From Chloroflexota bacterium (GTDB taxonomy: Bacteria > Chloroflexota > Dehalococcoidia > Lucifugimonadales > SAR202-VII-2), in assembly GCA_003228115.1 (NCBI GenBank), contig QEVV01000001.1:372001-436000 (forward strand): 64,000 nt of DNA, given 5' to 3'. Made by a program: the position numbers and the translations under genes. The notes under the pieces are model-generated. The model was given only the letters and a program-made list of their open reading frames with translations. It made no database searches and was not told the DNA's origin. Shown here one piece after another: positions 61,796-64,000 of this stretch (positions are counted from its first letter, which is position 1; the number at the start of each line of letters is the position of its first letter).

Positions 61796-62179
61796 CTAGT
61801 CGTGGCCCTTGTAAAGCAGCTGCAAACGGTGGCCATCCGGGTCATCGAAGTAGATGCACGTTGGGTCTCCGGAACGCCCCATCACCTCGATGCCTTCTTC
61901 ATTTAGGCGGGCCTTCGTCTCCTCGTAGGAGGCCGGCTCCATGAGCAGGGCCATGTGGTTGAGCGACCCTTTCTGTACGGTAACGCCCACCTTGCCAGCC
62001 TCGAAGAGGGCAACCTGCTGGCTGCCGCACCACAAAAAGGCCTGCCAGTCCGACTCATGGGCCACGGTCATGCCCAACAGGTCCATGTAGAAAGCCTTCG
62101 ACCTCGCCAAGTCCCTCACCCAAAGCACCACATGATCCACGCCGGTCGTCTTAATTTGAAGCTTGGTTTGCTGTGTCAT
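61796..62179 (-). CDS. VOC family protein, second copy
   Basis: 127 residues: GVDHVVLWVRDLARSKAFYMDLLGM, NHMALLMEP, and DPTCIYFDDPDGHRLQLL. Shares the fold, but not close sequence, with the VOC protein at 59966. Family includes glyoxalase I and extradiol dioxygenases; residues for metal binding (His in VDHVVL and NHMALL) are present. AAGGAGG before the ATG. Confidence 0.88.
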   Translation of the reverse strand: MTQQTKLQIKTTGVDHVVLWVRDLARSKAFYMDLLGMTVAHESDWQAFLWCGSQQVALFEAGKVGVTVQKGSLNHMALLMEPASYEETKARLNEEGIEVMGRSGDPTCIYFDDPDGHRLQLLYKGHD

Positions 62180-62212
62180 GAGAGGCCTCCTTGAGGATCT
62201 GACGAATCCTGA

Positions 62213-62437
62213 CTACAAAGAGAACACCGGAACCGAAACATATTCCGAGGGAGCGTTGTTACCCTCAACAATCTTGTCCATGGCCTCTAGTGTATTAGGA
62301 GAAAAGAAGGTTTCGCCGCATTGCGTACATACTTCCGCCCTGACATTACGAAGGATGTAGAGCCTCCCGCCCCAGCGATGCGGATGCTCTATTTGCCGCT
62401 CCTCAATGCTACCTCTGCAAAAGGGACACTCTTTCAT
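62213..62437 (-). CDS. YgiT-type zinc-finger antitoxin
   Basis: 74 residues: two CxxC zinc knuckles (CPFCRG and CTQCGETFF) with VRAEVC between, like the N-terminal half of MqsA. The helix-turn-helix half of MqsA is missing. Its ATG overlaps the stop of the DUF4258 gene (ATGA). Together they form a DUF4258/YgiT-like type II pair. Confidence 0.88.
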   Translation of the reverse strand: MKECPFCRGSIEERQIEHPHRWGGRLYILRNVRAEVCTQCGETFFSPNTLEAMDKIVEGNNAPSEYVSVPVFSL

Positions 62438-62760
62438 AGTTGCTGCCTCGCTCTCCATTCCTTCCAAAGGTCGGGGTCGGGCCGATAAATGGTGATGAAG
62501 ACTACTATATCAGGGCTGGCAAAACCTACCACGGCGTGAAGAGGGCTTTTCATTGAGGTGAACCCCAGCACCAATGCGCTCGGCCCTCTCGGATCATTGT
62601 CGTACTCCTCCACCACTTCCGCTGAATCTGAGCCAAAGGCCTCAACAAGCTCACCAATCAGGACGGCATCAGCCTCCCTCTCGTGTTCAGCGTGAAGAGT
62701 TAGCCGGTAATGCCCTTCTCTCATTGCCTGAATGAGTCTCTCTAGTTGGTAAGTCGCCAC
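62434..62760 (-). CDS. DUF4258 domain protein (probable toxin)
   Basis: 108 residues: LTLHAEHEREADAVLIGELVEAF is the DUF4258 HxxxR-type core and VVVFITIYRPDPDLW the C-terminus; the fold is related to RelE/BrnT-like ribonucleases. GTG start 2 bp after the yifB stop, hence co-transcribed with yifB. Antitoxin gene follows in coupled fashion. Confidence 0.85.
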   Translation of the reverse strand: MATYQLERLIQAMREGHYRLTLHAEHEREADAVLIGELVEAFGSDSAEVVEEYDNDPRGPSALVLGFTSMKSPLHAVVGFASPDIVVFITIYRPDPDLWKEWRARQQL

Positions 62761-62762
62761 CC

Positions 62763-64000
62763 CTACCCTCGCGGCCGGTATTGCAAGGCTTCCGCCAGGT
62801 GCGCCACGCCAATCGCATCCTCTCCTGCCAGGTCAGCTATGGTGCGAGAAACTTTCAGGATGCGGTGAAATGCCCTCGCTGAGAGGTTGAGCCGTTGAGT
62901 TGCCGCCTGGAGCACTGCTTTGGCGTCGTCCCCTACCTGGCAGAACTGCCATACTTCAGCGGGGCCCATGTCTGCGTTGGCCTGGTGAGCCGAGCCCTCG
63001 AAACGTTGCCTTTGAACAGTCCGGGCCGTCTGCACCCGGTCCCTAATACTGGCGGTGTCCTCTGCCGTGGGGGCAGCCATCAGCTTCTCATACTCCACCC
63101 TCGGCACTTCCACAAAGATGTCGATGCGGTCCAGTAACGGCCCCGATATGCGCTTTTGGTAACGGGCCACCATACCTGGAGCGCAGGTGCATTCCCGCTT
63201 GGGGTCGCCGTGGTAGCCGCAGGGACAGGGGTTCATGGCGGCAACCAACATGAAATTCGCCGGAAACGTGACCGTACCCTGAGCCCTGCTTAGAGTGACG
63301 ACCTTGTCCTCCATTGGCTGTCGCAGTACTTCCAGAATGTTGTGCCCGAACTCCGGCAACTCATCCAGGAACAGCACGCCACGGTGCGACAGGGTGGTCT
63401 CACCGGGGCGGGGCAACCTGCCGCCGCCCACCAGGCCGGCATGGGAGATGGTGTAGTGCGGCGCTCGGAAGGGCCGCTGCGTAATGAGCGGCGTATCCGA
63501 GGGCAGCAACCCGGCGACGCTGTATATCTTGGACACGTCCAACGACTCGCTGGAGGTCATAGAGGGCAACACTGAGGGGAATGACCGCGCCAGCAGCGTC
63601 TTGCCACTGCCAGGTGGGCCGCTCATCAGCAGGTTGTGCGCTCCTGCCGCGGCGACTTCCAGCGCCCGCTTGGCATGTTCCTGGCCCCGAATATGAGCAA
63701 GGTCAGCGCCGTCGGTCCAGACGGGCTCCATGGCGATACGGTCTCCCTCCTCAAGAACGTAAGGAAGGATCATTGCCTCACCTCGCAGATGGCCGATCAG
63801 CTGCGTCAGAGACTCCACAGGCATGATGTGGACGCCCTCAATGAGCCTCGCTTCCTTGGCATCCGATGCGGGGACGTAGACACGCTCGAAGCCCTGCTGC
63901 TGGGCCAGAGCCACCATGGGCAGGATGCCGCTGGTATGGCGGACATGGCCGTCAAGGGCCAACTCCCCCAAGAACACAGAGCGCGACAGATCGGTGGGGA
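62763..64000 (-). CDS. comM: YifB/ComM family Mg-chelatase-like AAA+ ATPase (N-terminus beyond window)
   Basis: The last 412 residues of ComM, a hexameric helicase that promotes branch migration in natural transformation. The visible part starts in the N-terminal protease-like (Lon S5) domain (FLGELALDGHVRHTSGILPM), then Walker A SGPPGSGKTLLARSFPSVLP, HRGVLFLDELPEF, AMNPCPCG with the CTCAP cysteines, and the end SARAFHRILKVSRTIADL. Its start lies to the right of the window. Suggests, but does not prove, competence for DNA uptake. Confidence 0.95.
   Translation of the reverse strand, partial: PTDLSRSVFLGELALDGHVRHTSGILPMVALAQQQGFERVYVPASDAKEARLIEGVHIMPVESLTQLIGHLRGEAMILPYVLEEGDRIAMEPVWTDGADLAHIRGQEHAKRALEVAAAGAHNLLMSGPPGSGKTLLARSFPSVLPSMTSSESLDVSKIYSVAGLLPSDTPLITQRPFRAPHYTISHAGLVGGGRLPRPGETTLSHRGVLFLDELPEFGHNILEVLRQPMEDKVVTLSRAQGTVTFPANFMLVAAMNPCPCGYHGDPKRECTCAPGMVARYQKRISGPLLDRIDIFVEVPRVEYEKLMAAPTAEDTASIRDRVQTARTVQRQRFEGSAHQANADMGPAEVWQFCQVGDDAKAVLQAATQRLNLSARAFHRILKVSRTIADLAGEDAIGVAHLAEALQYRPRG

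Noticed and set aside
1-64000. CRISPR arrays, tRNA or rRNA genes, prophage or transposase genes
   Set aside because: No regularly spaced repeats, no tRNA cloverleaf or rRNA sequence, and no phage or insertion-sequence protein recognised on either strand.

Overview
The window (about 59-60% G+C by eye, many GTG/TTG starts) is an ordinary, gene-dense bacterial chromosome segment. The gene mix points to Chloroflexota, probably a Dehalococcoidia/SAR202-like free-living lineage: an F420-NADP oxidoreductase, a DUF951 protein, a GuaB3-type IMP dehydrogenase relative, nickel superoxide dismutase with its own protease, a rubrerythrin / CCG-domain Fe-S protein / DUF3501 operon, a TAL-PGI-type glucose-6-phosphate isomerase, a CaiB/BaiF CoA-transferase and a stand-alone MetE-like protein. 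The lineage is an inference from gene content; no rRNA or tRNA was seen. There is no phage, transposase or CRISPR array.

Layout. 1-6.1 kb: two half-size EamA transporters, a short-chain dehydrogenase, and a molybdate locus in which modABC diverges from a PucR-type HTH protein overlapping a single-TOBE molbindin; a nuclease-Excalibur lipoprotein follows. 6.1-8.9 kb: a MagIII-like DNA glycosylase and an acetyl-CoA-synthetase-like enzyme. 9.2-17.3 kb: a complete oxidative pentose-phosphate set on one strand (tkt, pgi, HAD phosphatase, gnd, zwf, pgl; the last three overlap), with dispersed hairpin repeats between the first genes. 17.3-22 kb: a lipoprotein, pyrF, DUF951, npdG, a DUF5808 protein and a VWA protein. 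22.2-25.5 kb: a secreted subtilase with repeats and a dockerin-like end, cut by one in-frame TAA.

25.5-38.9 kb (minus strand): aconitase, then the pyrimidine operon pyrR-pyrB-pyrC-carA-vapB-vapC-gdpD-carB, ending in a gene that joins a basic disordered region, a PD-(D/E)XK-like nuclease fold and a hypoxanthine phosphoribosyltransferase. The operon leader holds a readable PyrR attenuator: promoter, PyrR-binding loop, antiterminator pairing and intrinsic terminator. 39-49 kb (mostly minus): guaB3, panC, panB, a fused CoA-transferase-like protein without the expected catalytic Glu, a DUF2520 protein, a P1 peptidase and a Ski2-like helicase. 49.1-52.8 kb (plus): an oxygen-defence block, sodN-sodX then rubrerythrin / CCG Fe-S protein / DUF3501. 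53.2-64 kb: RarA, two MFS transporters, RidA, CaiB, two VOC proteins, a MetE-like protein, a DUF4258/YgiT toxin-antitoxin pair and the start-truncated ComM/YifB ATPase.

The most unusual items are the nuclease-phosphoribosyltransferase fusion, the toxin-antitoxin pair lodged inside the pyr operon, the split molybdate regulator, the interrupted subtilase, and three families of small palindromic repeats. One of these families occurs only between convergent genes, and two of them show compensatory base changes.
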